A DNA stretch of 41,830 nucleotides from Pseudofulvimonas gallinarii (GTDB lineage: Bacteria; Pseudomonadota; Gammaproteobacteria; Xanthomonadales; UBA2363). This document shows positions 24,893 to 35,909 of this stretch, in pieces (positions within the stretch are counted from its first letter, which is position 1; every line of letters starts with the position of its first letter). Under the pieces are notes generated by a model, which saw only the letters and a list, made by a program, of their open reading frames with translations, was not told the origin of the DNA and ran no database searches. The DNA lies in the NCBI RefSeq assembly GCF_004343305.1, contig NZ_SMAF01000026.1, positions 1 through 41,830 on the forward strand. The letters are read 5' to 3'. A program made the position numbers and the translations under genes.

Positions 24893-25246
24893 ATGAAATA
24901 CCTGCTGCTGATCTATAACGACCCCGACCGCCTCGGTGCCATGCGCAAGGAGGAATTCGACCGGGAACTGGCGCATTGCTACGAGCGCGCCCATGAACTG
25001 ATGGCGGAAGGGCGGCTGCTGTCGTCCGAGCGTCTGCAGCTGCCGGACACGGCGACGACCGTGCGCATCCGTGATGGCGCGATGTCGGTCACCGACGGCC
25101 CGTTCGCGGAAACCAAGGAATACCTCGCGGGTTTCAATGTCATCGAGGCCCGCGACCTGAACGAGGCGATCCGACTGGCGGCCGGATTCCCGTGGGCGAA
25201 GACCGGCAGTGTCGAAGTGCGGCCGATCGCGCAGTCGCTGCCCTGA
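24893..25246 (+). CDS. DGPF/YCII-related protein
   Basis: A 117-residue YCII-like protein with the eponymous DGPF motif in TDGPFAETKEYLAGF (DGPF near 68-71). The start MKYLLLIYNDPD is standard for the family. The fold is a dimeric alpha/beta barrel; its activity is not established. Such genes are regularly found beside ECF42 sigma factors. AGGAG at 24883-24887 is the ribosome site. The stop is 27 nt before the sigma gene, so the two are co-transcribed from the TGTCGA promoter. Confidence 0.9.
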   Translation: MKYLLLIYNDPDRLGAMRKEEFDRELAHCYERAHELMAEGRLLSSERLQLPDTATTVRIRDGAMSVTDGPFAETKEYLAGFNVIEARDLNEAIRLAAGFPWAKTGSVEVRPIAQSLP

Positions 25247-25273
25247 CGCACCCGCGTCGGCGCTGATGGAACG

Positions 25274-26533
25274 ATGGTCGCACTGAGTGCGCAGGCGGCG
25301 CTGAAGGCGCGGATCGATACGCTCTACCGGAGCGAGTCACGCCGTGTCCTGGCAACGCTGATCCGCCTGCTCGGCGATTTCGATGTCGCCGAGGAAGCGC
25401 TGCACGACGCCTTCCGTGCAGCCGTCGAGCAATGGTCGTCTACGGGCGTCCCGGACAATCCGCGTGCCTGGCTGGTTTCCGCCGGCCGGTTCAAGGCGAT
25501 CGACCGGCTGCGCCGCAATGCCCGTTTCCAGGGCGACTTCGAGTCGATCGTGCAGGGGCTGGCGGCCGCGGACGCCGACCCGGCCGACCGCGACTTCGAC
25601 CAGGTCGAAGACGACCGCCTGCGCCTGGTGTTCACCTGTTGCCATCCGGCTCTGGCGCCGGACGCGCAGATCGCGCTGACCCTGCGCGAAGTGTGTGACC
25701 TCACCACCGAGGAAATCGCCCGCGCCTTCCTCGTCCCGACTCCGACCGTGGCGCAGCGGATCGTGCGCGCCAAGCATCGCCTGCGCGATGCCGGCATTCC
25801 CTACGAAGTGCCGGGCCATGCCGAGTTGCCGCAGCGGCTGGACAGCGTGCTGCGGGTCATCTTTCTGGTCTTCAACGAAGGCTACAGCGCGACCGCAGGT
25901 GATTCCATCGAACGGCGGGACCTCACCGGCGAGGCGATCCGCCTGGCGCGGCTGCTGCTCACGCTGCTGCAGGATGCCGAGGTCATGGGCCTGCTGGCGC
26001 TGATGCTGCTTCATACCTCGCGGCGCGCAGCGCGGGTTGGCGCGGACGGCGACCTGGTGCTGTTGCCGGAACAGGATCGCAGGCTCTGGGACCGTGCGCT
26101 GATTGCCGAAGGCGAAGCGCTGGTACAGCGGGCGATGGCCACGCGACGCATCGGCGTTTACACGTTGCAGGCGGCCATCGCCGCCGAACACGCACGCGCA
26201 ACGACATCGGCAGATACCGACTGGTCGCGCATCATCGCCCTCTACGACATCCTGCGTCGCGCCGACCCGTCGCCGGTGATCGAACTGAATCGCGCGGTCG
26301 CCGTCTCGATGCGCGACGGCCCGCAGCCCGGACTGGACCTAATCGACGCACTGCTGGCACGCGGGGACCTGGCCGACTACCACCTCGCGCATGCGGCGCG
26401 TGCGGACCTGTGCGAGCGGCTGGGACGTTTCGGCGATGCGCGCTCGGCCTATCGCCGCGCATTGGCGCTGGTCCGGCAGACGCCTGAACGGCGCTATCTG
26501 GAACAGCGTCTTTCCGGATTGCCGTCCCGCTGA
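25274..26533 (+). CDS. ECF42-type RNA polymerase sigma factor with long C-terminal extension
   Basis: This 419-residue protein is about twice the size of a normal ECF sigma factor. Sigma-2 spans about 10-85 (LLGDFDVAEEALHDAF, then NPRAWLVSAGRFKAIDRLRR). Sigma-4 spans about 118-175 (LTLREVCDLTTEEIARAFLVPTPTVAQRIVRAKHRL). The rest is the ECF42 extension, with the family FNEGYSAT (Asn201-Tyr204), LARLLLTLL and the ending YRRALALVRQTPERRYLEQRL, which looks TPR-like. Known members lack a cognate anti-sigma factor and need the extension for activity; none is encoded here either. It is translated after the DGPF gene and probably activates its own operon and the divergent DUF1428 gene. The upstream ATG at 25266 is out of frame. 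Confidence 0.9.
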   Translation: MVALSAQAALKARIDTLYRSESRRVLATLIRLLGDFDVAEEALHDAFRAAVEQWSSTGVPDNPRAWLVSAGRFKAIDRLRRNARFQGDFESIVQGLAAADADPADRDFDQVEDDRLRLVFTCCHPALAPDAQIALTLREVCDLTTEEIARAFLVPTPTVAQRIVRAKHRLRDAGIPYEVPGHAELPQRLDSVLRVIFLVFNEGYSATAGDSIERRDLTGEAIRLARLLLTLLQDAEVMGLLALMLLHTSRRAARVGADGDLVLLPEQDRRLWDRALIAEGEALVQRAMATRRIGVYTLQAAIAAEHARATTSADTDWSRIIALYDILRRADPSPVIELNRAVAVSMRDGPQPGLDLIDALLARGDLADYHLAHAARADLCERLGRFGDARSAYRRALALVRQTPERRYLEQRLSGLPSR

Positions 26534-26673
26534 TGCTCGCCAGGCTGTGAAGCCCTTATCGCGGACCAATGCGCACGCGGGCGGCGGTTGCCCGTCGTGG
26601 CACGGTCGCGAAGGCGCAGCCTGTCGTACGGAGCCCATGTCACAATGGACGCCTGTCGCGTTGGGAGGACGCA

Positions 26674-27429
26674 ATGTCCACTCGTGTTTCCACCGGCCGG
26701 GTCGCCCGGATCCTTGCTGGCATTCTCATTGCCGGCGCCTCGATTGCGGTCCATGCACAACCCGGTGCGGTCGCCGACTACCGTTTCAATGGCTCGCTCG
26801 GGGACAGCCTTGGCAATGCACCGGCACTGACGCAACTGGTCCCCGGCGACGGGACTTTCATACCGGTATCGTTCGACGGCGCCGCCGGCTCCGCGCTGGC
26901 ATTCTCCGCGGGCGCGGGCCTGTCGCTGGCGCTGGACGGCCTCATCGACGGCCAGGACTACAGTTTCGCGGTGCTGGCGCGCTTCGCGGCGGTGGGCGGC
27001 TGGAACAAATTCATCGATACCACGGCACTGGCCCGCGATGAAGGGCTGTACGTCCACGCGGGATTCGTCGAGCTGTATCCCTCGGCCCTGTCCGGCGCGG
27101 AGCCGGTCGAGGCCGACCAGTGGTACCAGTTCGTGATGACGCGCGATCTGTCCGGACTCGTCACGGTCTACCTTGATGGCGTCGAGCAGTTTTCACTGGA
27201 TGACGATGTCGCTGGCTACGCGATGATTTCCGCCGAGCGCCTGCTGACGTTCTTCCGGGATGACGACTCCACGGGCAACTTCGAGACCTCGCCAGGCGCG
27301 GTCAAGCGGATCCGCCTGTTCAACCGCGCGCTGACGGCAGCGGAAGTCGCCCGCCTTGAGAATTACCGCGGCGGTGAGGTCATCTTCCGGAACGGCTTCG
27401 ACCCGGCTCCGGTGATGCGCGAGCGCTGA
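26674..27429 (+). CDS. Exported LamG/concanavalin-like protein with a C-terminal GFD motif
   Basis: A 251-residue protein with a signal peptide (MSTRVSTGRVARILAGILIAGASIAVHAQ). The mature part reads as a single jelly-roll domain of the LamG type: VADYRFNGSLGDSLGN, then the YVHAGFVELYPS strand, QWYQFVMTRDLSGLVTVYLDGVEQ and VKRIRLFNRALTAAEVARL, all typical of concanavalin-like glycan- or protein-binding domains. It ends EVIFRNGFDPAPVMRER. GGGAGGA at 26663-26669 fixes the start. No catalytic motif is seen; binding of an extracellular polymer is the likely role, but the ligand is unknown. Confidence 0.82.
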   Translation: MSTRVSTGRVARILAGILIAGASIAVHAQPGAVADYRFNGSLGDSLGNAPALTQLVPGDGTFIPVSFDGAAGSALAFSAGAGLSLALDGLIDGQDYSFAVLARFAAVGGWNKFIDTTALARDEGLYVHAGFVELYPSALSGAEPVEADQWYQFVMTRDLSGLVTVYLDGVEQFSLDDDVAGYAMISAERLLTFFRDDDSTGNFETSPGAVKRIRLFNRALTAAEVARLENYRGGEVIFRNGFDPAPVMRER

Positions 27430-27466
27430 TCCGGCAAACTTCGCCGGGAGAGGCCGGGCCGCGCCG

Positions 27467-28696
27467 ATGCTCAACGGATTGTGGGTGGGATTCTTCCTCG
27501 TGGCTGCCATCTCGGCGGCGGCGCGCTGGCTGTTCGGCGGCGAGCCGGAAGTCTTCGCCGCGATGGTCACCGCGCTGTTCGACATGGCGCGGGTGTCGGT
27601 CGAGATCATGGTGGTGCTGTTCGGCACGCTCACGCTCTGGCTGGGCCTGCTGCGGATCGCCGAACGCGCGGGCCTGGTCGATGCGCTGGCGCGACTGCTT
27701 GGACCGCTGTTCGCGCGCCTGATGCCGGAAGTGCCGCGCGGCCATCCGGCGATCGGACTGGTGACGCTGAACTTCGCCGCCAACGGCCTGGGCCTGGACA
27801 ATGCGGCAACGCCCATCGGCCTGCGCGCCATGCGCGAGCTGCAGACGCTCAATCCCACGCCGGACCGGGCCAGCAATGCGCAGATCCTCTTCCTGGTGCT
27901 GAATGCGTCGTCGCTGACCGTGTTGCCGGTCAGCATTTTCATGTACCGCCTCCAGCAGGGCGCCGACGATCCGACGCTGGTGTTTCTACCCATCCTGCTG
28001 GCGACCAGTGCATCGACGCTGGCCGGATTGCTGGCGGTGGCGCTGGCGCAGCGGTTGAAGCTGTGGGATCCGGTCGTGCTGGCCTGGCTGGGCAGCGCGG
28101 CGCTGGCGCTGGGCGGTTTCATGTTCGTGCTGGTGACGCTGACGAGCACGGCGCTGGCGGCGCTGTCGTCGCTGCTGGGCAATCTCGTGCTGTTCGGCGT
28201 GATCATCCTGTTCCTCGTCGCCGGCGTGGTCCGGCGCATTCCCGTCTACGAGACCTTCATCGAAGGCGCGCGCGGCGGCTTCGAGGTTGCGCGTGACCTG
28301 CTGCCATACCTGGTGGCGATGCTGTGCGCGATCGGCGTGCTGCGGGCTTCCGGCGCGCTCGACCTGCTGCTCGACGGCATCCGTTCACTGGTGCTGTGGT
28401 TTGGCTGCGACGGTCGTTTCGTCGATGCCCTGCCGACCGCGCTGGTGAAGCCCTTCTCCGGCAGCGCCGCTCGGGCGATGCTGATCGAGACCATGCAGAC
28501 GCATGGCGTCGACAGTTTCCCGGCGCTGGCGGCGGCGACCATCCAGGGCAGTACGGAGACGACGTTCTACGTACTGGCGGTGTACTTCGGCGCGGTTGGC
28601 ATCCGCCACGCCCGGCATGCGGTCGGTTGCGCGCTGGTCGCGGAAGCGGCCGGCGTTGTCGCGGCAATCGCGGTGACCTACGCCTTCTTCGGCTGA
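27467..28696 (+). CDS. Fused SpmA-SpmB-like (GATE domain) membrane protein
   Basis: A 409-residue inner-membrane protein with about ten hydrophobic segments. The N-terminal half matches spore maturation protein A (LNFAANGLGLDNAATPIGLRAM near 105-126). The C-terminal half matches SpmB (TALVKPFSGSAARAMLIE near 322-339, AAATIQGSTETTFYVLAVYFG near 350-370). Both halves belong to the nucleoside-recognition or GATE superfamily. It occurs widely in non-sporulating Proteobacteria, so the name is historical and the transported or sensed ligand is unknown. It starts 37 nt after the LamG gene and is followed by pilD. Confidence 0.87.
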   Translation: MLNGLWVGFFLVAAISAAARWLFGGEPEVFAAMVTALFDMARVSVEIMVVLFGTLTLWLGLLRIAERAGLVDALARLLGPLFARLMPEVPRGHPAIGLVTLNFAANGLGLDNAATPIGLRAMRELQTLNPTPDRASNAQILFLVLNASSLTVLPVSIFMYRLQQGADDPTLVFLPILLATSASTLAGLLAVALAQRLKLWDPVVLAWLGSAALALGGFMFVLVTLTSTALAALSSLLGNLVLFGVIILFLVAGVVRRIPVYETFIEGARGGFEVARDLLPYLVAMLCAIGVLRASGALDLLLDGIRSLVLWFGCDGRFVDALPTALVKPFSGSAARAMLIETMQTHGVDSFPALAAATIQGSTETTFYVLAVYFGAVGIRHARHAVGCALVAEAAGVVAAIAVTYAFFG

Positions 28697-28760
28697 GCCT
28701 GGCGCTGGCCGCGGCGACGTCGAGGCCGCACAATCACCGCCAAGGAAACGGGAGAGTTCG

Positions 28761-29639
28761 ATGTTCGAAGGGGTGTTCGCTCAGCTCAGTCCGCTGGAGC
28801 CGTGGTGGCCGTGGATCGCCGCCGCGCTGGGTGCGATCGTCGGCAGCTTCCTGAACGTGGTGATCCTGCGCCTGCCGCTGCGCCTGGAATGGTCGTGGCG
28901 GCAGCAGGCGCGGGAATTCCTCGGCGAGCCGGCGGAGGACATTGCGGCGGCACCGCCCGGACTGGTCATGGACCACTCGCGATGTCCGTCCTGCCAGGCG
29001 CCGATCCGCGCCTGGCAGAACATTCCGGTGATCAGCTGGCTGCTGCTTCGTGGCCGCTGCGCCTCCTGCCGGACAGCGATCTCCTGGCAGTATCCGCTGG
29101 TCGAGCTGCTGACCGCGCTGGCGTCGCTGGCGGTGGCCCTGAAGTTCGGTTTCACCTTCGAAGCGGTCGCTGCGCTCGGCTTCACCTGGACCCTGGTGGC
29201 ACTGTGCGGCATCGACTTCCGCACCCAGCTGCTGCCGGACCAGCTGACGCTGTGCCTGCTGTGGGCAGGGCTGCTGCTGGCCCTGCAGCCGCTGTTCGTC
29301 GGTCCTGCCCAGGCGATCCTTGGCGCCGCATTGGGCTATCTCAGCCTTTGGAGCGTGTTCTGGCTGTTCCGCCTGGCCACCGGCAAGGAAGGCATGGGCT
29401 ATGGCGACTTCAAGCTGCTGGCGGCACTGGGCGCCTGGCTGGGCCCGATGGCCCTGCTGCCGATCGTCCTGATCGCCAGCCTCAGCGGCGCAGTCATTGG
29501 TGGCATCTATCTGGCCGTGAAACACGGTGGCGAATCGAAGCCGTTCGCGTTCGGCCCGTATCTGGCAATCGCCGGCTGGATCCAGCTGATCGCGGGCGAC
29601 TGGCTGCTGGCGCGCTACTACGCCCTGCTGGGCATGTGA
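28761..29639 (+). CDS. pilD: Type IV prepilin leader peptidase/N-methyltransferase
   Basis: A 292-residue polytopic membrane enzyme that cleaves the leader of type IV pilins or type II secretion pseudopilins and N-methylates the new end. Four zinc-type cysteines in CPSCQ...CASCR (about 75-100) lie in the cytoplasmic loop, as in PilD. The two catalytic aspartates are in CGIDFRTQLLPD (about 150) and GMGYGDFKLLAALG (about 213). GGGAGA at 28750-28755 is the ribosome site. pilB and pilC, often adjacent to pilD, are not in the window. The stop overlaps coaE by one base (TGATG). Confidence 0.95.
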   Translation: MFEGVFAQLSPLEPWWPWIAAALGAIVGSFLNVVILRLPLRLEWSWRQQAREFLGEPAEDIAAAPPGLVMDHSRCPSCQAPIRAWQNIPVISWLLLRGRCASCRTAISWQYPLVELLTALASLAVALKFGFTFEAVAALGFTWTLVALCGIDFRTQLLPDQLTLCLLWAGLLLALQPLFVGPAQAILGAALGYLSLWSVFWLFRLATGKEGMGYGDFKLLAALGAWLGPMALLPIVLIASLSGAVIGGIYLAVKHGGESKPFAFGPYLAIAGWIQLIAGDWLLARYYALLGM

Positions 29640-30334
29640 TGGCGGCGGCGACGGACACAGGCCGGTCCACGCCGCTGGTCGTCGCGGTCACCGGCGGTAT
29701 CGCCAGCGGCAAGAGCGCGCTGACGGCCGCCTTCGGAGCCCTCGGCGTGCCGGTGGCGGACGCGGACATCGCAGCGCGCGAGGTCATCGCCGCCGGCAGC
29801 AGCGGGCTGGCCGAAGTCGTGGAAGCATTTGGACCGGATGTCCTGGCGGCCGACGGCGCACTGGATCGCCGCGCGATGCGCGCACGCGTCTTCGCCCATC
29901 CCGACGCGCGGCGACGGCTGGAGGCGATCATCCATCCGCGCGTGCGGCAATGGCTACGCGATGCGGTGGACAGCTGGACGACCATGTACGGCCTTCTGGC
30001 CATCCCGCTGCTGGTCGAATCCGGTGACGCCTACAGCTGGGTCGATCGCGTGCTGGTCGTCGATGTGCCCGCCCCGTTGCAGATCGAACGGCTGATGCGT
30101 CGCGACGGCATCGACCGCACGCTGGCCGAGTCCATGCTGGCGGCGCAGGCGACGCGCGAACAGCGGCTGGTCATTGCCGACGATGTCCACGATGCCGCCG
30201 CGCCCCTGGAAGCACTGCCGGAACGCGCCGCGCGGCTGCACCGGCATTATCTCGAACTGGCGGGTGCAAAGCAGGCGGGCGAACTGGCGCCATCGCGTTG
30301 GCAGCGCCTGCTCGCCGGACAGGACCAGGCGTAG
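29639..30334 (+). CDS. coaE: Dephospho-CoA kinase
   Basis: Catalyses the last step of coenzyme A synthesis, the ATP-dependent phosphorylation of dephospho-CoA. The 231-residue protein has Walker A TGGIASGKSAL near 19-29, VADADIAAREV, the IHPRVRQWL segment and the lid-type RLMRRDGIDR motif, followed by MLAAQATREQRL. The start ATG at 29639 uses the last base of the pilD stop, so the pair is coupled, as in many gammaproteobacteria. It ends 226 bp before the convergent mutT gene; that gap holds no clear terminator or gene. Confidence 0.94.
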   Translation: MAAATDTGRSTPLVVAVTGGIASGKSALTAAFGALGVPVADADIAAREVIAAGSSGLAEVVEAFGPDVLAADGALDRRAMRARVFAHPDARRRLEAIIHPRVRQWLRDAVDSWTTMYGLLAIPLLVESGDAYSWVDRVLVVDVPAPLQIERLMRRDGIDRTLAESMLAAQATREQRLVIADDVHDAAAPLEALPERAARLHRHYLELAGAKQAGELAPSRWQRLLAGQDQA

Positions 30335-30560
30335 GCATCCCGCGCCGAGGTGTCGATCACGGCCACGCTGCCCTTGGCAGCGGGAGTCAGCACCGCGGAC
30401 CCAGGGCCTGTTGCTCCTGGCACACCCGATCCGCTTGGCGGGCGCAGTTGCCGGTCAACGCGCTGACTGGACGGTGGCGCGATGCGGTGCTGGTGCGACC
30501 GGATGCATGGCCAGCGTGGCGGCATCGCAGTGCAGGCGGTGCAGGCGCCAAGCGCGCCGC

Positions 30561-31613
30561 TCAGTCCGGCCAGAACGCCCGGATCGCGGCCACGCCGAAG
30601 GCGCCCTGCGCCTGGGCCCGCGGGAGATCGTCGGCCCCCAGTCCGCCCAGGGCATAGACCGGCAGGCTGGCGTTGGCGAGCAGGGCGCCGGCACGCGCCC
30701 AGCCCAGTGGCGTCGCGCCCGGATGGCTGGCGGTCAATGCCACCGGCGCCAGCGTGGCGAAATCGCAGCCGATGCGGGCAGCCATGCGCAGTTCGTCGGC
30801 GTCGTGGCAGGACGCCGCCAGCCAGCCGCGCGCCTGTCGGCGCAGCCGGGCCGGCGCGGTGGCGCCTGCTTCCAGGGCGGCGCCCACGTCGATCCGGCCA
30901 TCCGATCCACGCGGCAGCCAGGCTTCCCGGCCATCTTGCGGGTCTCCCGCTCCCTGCGCCCAGTCGCGCAGGCGCGCCGAGGGCAGGTGCAGGCCCACGC
31001 CCAGCCGGGCGGCCAGGTGCGCGCGATCGTTGAGCAGCAGGTCGGCGCCGTGGCGCCGGGCGGCGAGTGCCGCGCGCGTGGCGACGGCGGCATGGGCGAC
31101 GTCGTCCAGGCTCCGGGTGCGCAGCTGCACGACCTGCCCGCCGTGGGCGAGCAGGCGGTCGAGGCGGCGCGCGAAGGCGTCGGGATCGGCGCCCGGTTCC
31201 GGTGTGATCGCGTAGCGCGGAGGCAGGCGCAGTGCGGCGGCGATCGGCCAGTCCGGCGCCGGCATCGGCTGGTTGTCGAGGGCGTGGACGCCGTGCCAGG
31301 CCAGTTCCTGGCCTTCGAGCGCCTGTGGTTCGCCGCTCCAGTCGTCGACCGTCCAGGCATGCAAGCGAAGCCGCCGGTCGCCCAGCTCATGGCTGCAGGT
31401 CAACAGCGGGCGGCCGGCGCGGGCGATGATGCCCAGTTCCTCGCGAAGTTCGCGGGCGAGGGCCGCGAACGCATCCTCGTGCTCGTCGAGCTTGCCGCCC
31501 GGGAATTCCCAGAGGCCGGCCAGCGGCTTGCCGGGCGGGCGACGTGCGAGCAGGACGCGTCCGCCGGCATCACGCAGGATGCCTGCGGCCACTTCCAGTG
31601 CCGGTCGGGCCAT
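30561..31613 (-). CDS. Nudix hydrolase (MutT-type) fused to a ThiE/TenI-like domain
   Basis: A 350-residue two-domain protein. The N-terminal Nudix domain holds a complete Nudix box at residues 40-62 (GKLDEHE, then RELREELGI), the MutT form that removes 8-oxo-dGTP. The C-terminal half (about 140-350) resembles thiamine phosphate synthase: VVQLRTR, LLLNDRAHLAARLGVGLHL, LAASCHDADEL, FATLAPVALTASHPG and YALGGLGADDL. In true ThiE the second motif continues HLGQED; here it is HLPSAR, so synthase activity is doubtful. The fusion is known in Pseudomonas and Xanthomonas. It is 37 nt after secA on the same strand, the usual secA-mutT neighbourhood. Confidence 0.9.
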   Translation of the reverse strand: MARPALEVAAGILRDAGGRVLLARRPPGKPLAGLWEFPGGKLDEHEDAFAALARELREELGIIARAGRPLLTCSHELGDRRLRLHAWTVDDWSGEPQALEGQELAWHGVHALDNQPMPAPDWPIAAALRLPPRYAITPEPGADPDAFARRLDRLLAHGGQVVQLRTRSLDDVAHAAVATRAALAARRHGADLLLNDRAHLAARLGVGLHLPSARLRDWAQGAGDPQDGREAWLPRGSDGRIDVGAALEAGATAPARLRRQARGWLAASCHDADELRMAARIGCDFATLAPVALTASHPGATPLGWARAGALLANASLPVYALGGLGADDLPRAQAQGAFGVAAIRAFWPD

Positions 31614-31650
31614 TCGACTGCAATGCGCGGCGGTGGCGACCGCCGCGCGC

Positions 31651-34377
<2,727 letters not shown>

Positions 34378-34421
34378 GGGCGTGCTTTACCGGGTGGTGG
34401 CGGGTCGGCCGTGGGGCCGAT

Positions 34422-34438
34422 GACGGCGAAAAGCCGTC
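34422..34438. repeat. Hairpin between M23 peptidase and secA
   Basis: GACGGC and GCCGTC arms around GAAAA. It lies 15 nt from the stronger hairpin at 34445-34474 and has no adjoining T-run. Confidence 0.4.
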
Positions 34439-34444
34439 GGTCTG

Positions 34445-34474
34445 AAAACGCGCGAGGCCGCAATGCGGCCTCGC
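34445..34474 (-). terminator. Terminator-like hairpin after the M23 peptidase gene
   Basis: On the minus strand GCGAGGCCGC, loop ATT and GCGGCCTCGC form a 10-bp stem, then GCGTTTTC. It lies between the M23 stop (34507) and secA. It may separate the two genes or only attenuate read-through. Confidence 0.7.
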
Positions 34475-34506
34475 CCTGACAACTCATGGGGTCGATCAGT
34501 GCCGGA

Positions 34507-35454
34507 TCAAGAGGCCTGCTGGCCCTCGCGGGTGGCCTTGACGAAGGTCAGGGGATTGACCGGTCGCTCATTGTGCCAGACTTCGAAGTGCAGATGGACG
34601 CCGGTGGCGCGGCCGGTGCGGCCCATTTCGCCGACTTTCTGGCCCGTTTTGACAACGTCGCCGACGCGGACGAGGTTCTTGCTGTGGTGGGCGTAGCGGG
34701 TGCGGTAGCCGTTGCCATGGTCGATCTCGACCATGTTCCCGTAGCCGAAGTGCATGCCGGAGAAGGCGACCACGCCGTCGGCAACGGCATAGACGTCGTC
34801 GCCGATGTTGCCCGGGAAGTCGATGCCGGTATGCAGGTCGCGGCCGCCGGTGAACGGATCGCTGCGGTAGCCGAAGCTCGAGGAGATGTAGCCCTGCTTG
34901 ATCGGCCAGCCGGCCGGGGTCAGGTCGCGCTCGACGTCCCGACCGAGCAGGAACTCCTCGATCAGCGACAGCTGCGAGCTCTGCTCGGCGAACTGGCGTT
35001 CGAGGTCACCCAGCGACTTCAGGAAGTCCTCCGGATCGATGCTGCCGACCTGGGGCAGGGTCTGCGGGCCACCGACAGCAGGCGCCTCGCGGAAATTGAA
35101 TTCACCCTGGTCCAGCTTGCCAACCGCCGTCAGGCGCTCGCCAAGGGCGTTCAGGCGGGTCGCTTCGGCCTTGAGCTCGCCAAGGCGGAGGGCCAGGGCA
35201 TTGATGTCGCGCTGGGATGCCTGGCGGACATCGACCAGACCCGATTCGTACTGGGCCAGCTGGTCGCGCAGCTTCTGCACTTCGGCACTGGCCGTCTGCT
35301 GCGACTGGCCCACCCGCGTTCCACCCACGAAAGCCAGGCCACTGACCGTGGCCATGGCGGTGATCGCGGCAACCGCGATCAGTGTCAGGCGTCGGCCGTT
35401 CAGGGCAATGCGCCGCGGCGCCGACAGTTTGTCAGACAGAATGATAATGTTCAT
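34507..35454 (-). CDS. M23 family metallopeptidase (LytM-type)
   Basis: A 315-residue protein with a short cytoplasmic start, one membrane helix (about 22-43), a coiled-coil (EVQKLRDQLAQYESGL onward, about 60-110) and a C-terminal LytM domain (about 190-310). The zinc-site HTGIDFPG and HLHFEV are both present, so it may be catalytically active on peptidoglycan cross-bridges. Domain order resembles NlpD/EnvC/MepM-type proteins. The start MNIIILSDKLSAPRR at 35454 is preferred over an upstream in-frame ATG at 35487. Its gene sits before secA, the usual order in Xanthomonadales. Only 19 bp separate its ATG from that of the divergent dciA. Confidence 0.92.
   Translation of the reverse strand: MNIIILSDKLSAPRRIALNGRRLTLIAVAAITAMATVSGLAFVGGTRVGQSQQTASAEVQKLRDQLAQYESGLVDVRQASQRDINALALRLGELKAEATRLNALGERLTAVGKLDQGEFNFREAPAVGGPQTLPQVGSIDPEDFLKSLGDLERQFAEQSSQLSLIEEFLLGRDVERDLTPAGWPIKQGYISSSFGYRSDPFTGGRDLHTGIDFPGNIGDDVYAVADGVVAFSGMHFGYGNMVEIDHGNGYRTRYAHHSKNLVRVGDVVKTGQKVGEMGRTGRATGVHLHFEVWHNERPVNPLTFVKATREGQQAS
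35421..35448 (+). promoter_or_regulatory. Candidate dciA promoter inside the M23 coding region
   Basis: CCGACA (35421-35426), 16 nt and GATAAT (35443-35448). Transcription would start near 35455, which favours the dciA start at 35474 over the in-frame ATGs at 35447 and 35453. Confidence 0.4.
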
Positions 35455-35473
35455 GGCAACCAACTCGTCCCTC

Positions 35474-35869
35474 ATGTCCCAGCACACGCCCCATCACACC
35501 TTCAAACCGGTCGCCGATATCGTCCTCTCCAACGATATCGCCGGTCTTGCGGCGCGGGCCGGCGCCTTGGCCGACCTTGGAGCGCGGCTGAGCCGCGTTC
35601 TACCGTCTGCTCTCTCTGCCCAGGTCCGTTTTGCCGACCTGCGCGAAGGAAGGCTCGTTTTTCTCGCCAGTTCCGCCGCGTGGGCCACGCGCCTGCGCTA
35701 TACGCAGGCCCTGGTCCTGGAAGCCGCCCGGCAGCTCGGCCTCGGCGCGTCGGAACTTGTGGTGAAAGTGGCTCCACCGGCGCCGGCCTCCCAGCCTCTG
35801 GCACCTGCAAGACCACTTTCCGAATCGGCTGCCCGTCACCTGGACCTGGCCGCCAAACTGTTGCGCTGA
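35474..35869 (+). CDS. dciA: DciA-like protein (DUF721), replicative helicase operator
   Basis: A 131-residue protein of the DUF721 family. DciA replaces DnaC/DnaI in most bacteria and loads the DnaB helicase. The N-terminal KH-like core is typical: VRFADLREGRLVFLASSAAWATRLRY, then QLGLGASELVVKV. The C-terminus is Ala/Pro-rich and disordered, ending SESAARHLDLAAKLLR. The start at 35474 fits the promoter; ATGs at 35453 and 35447 would add 7 or 9 residues, the first overlapping the M23 start codon in a CATG. It is convergent with lpxC, with 40 bp between. Assignment rests on family match and neighbourhood. Confidence 0.82.
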   Translation: MSQHTPHHTFKPVADIVLSNDIAGLAARAGALADLGARLSRVLPSALSAQVRFADLREGRLVFLASSAAWATRLRYTQALVLEAARQLGLGASELVVKVAPPAPASQPLAPARPLSESAARHLDLAAKLLR

Positions 35870-35909
35870 CCGTTGCCGCCGGTCCGTCGGATCTCCTCGG
35901 TTCTCCCCG

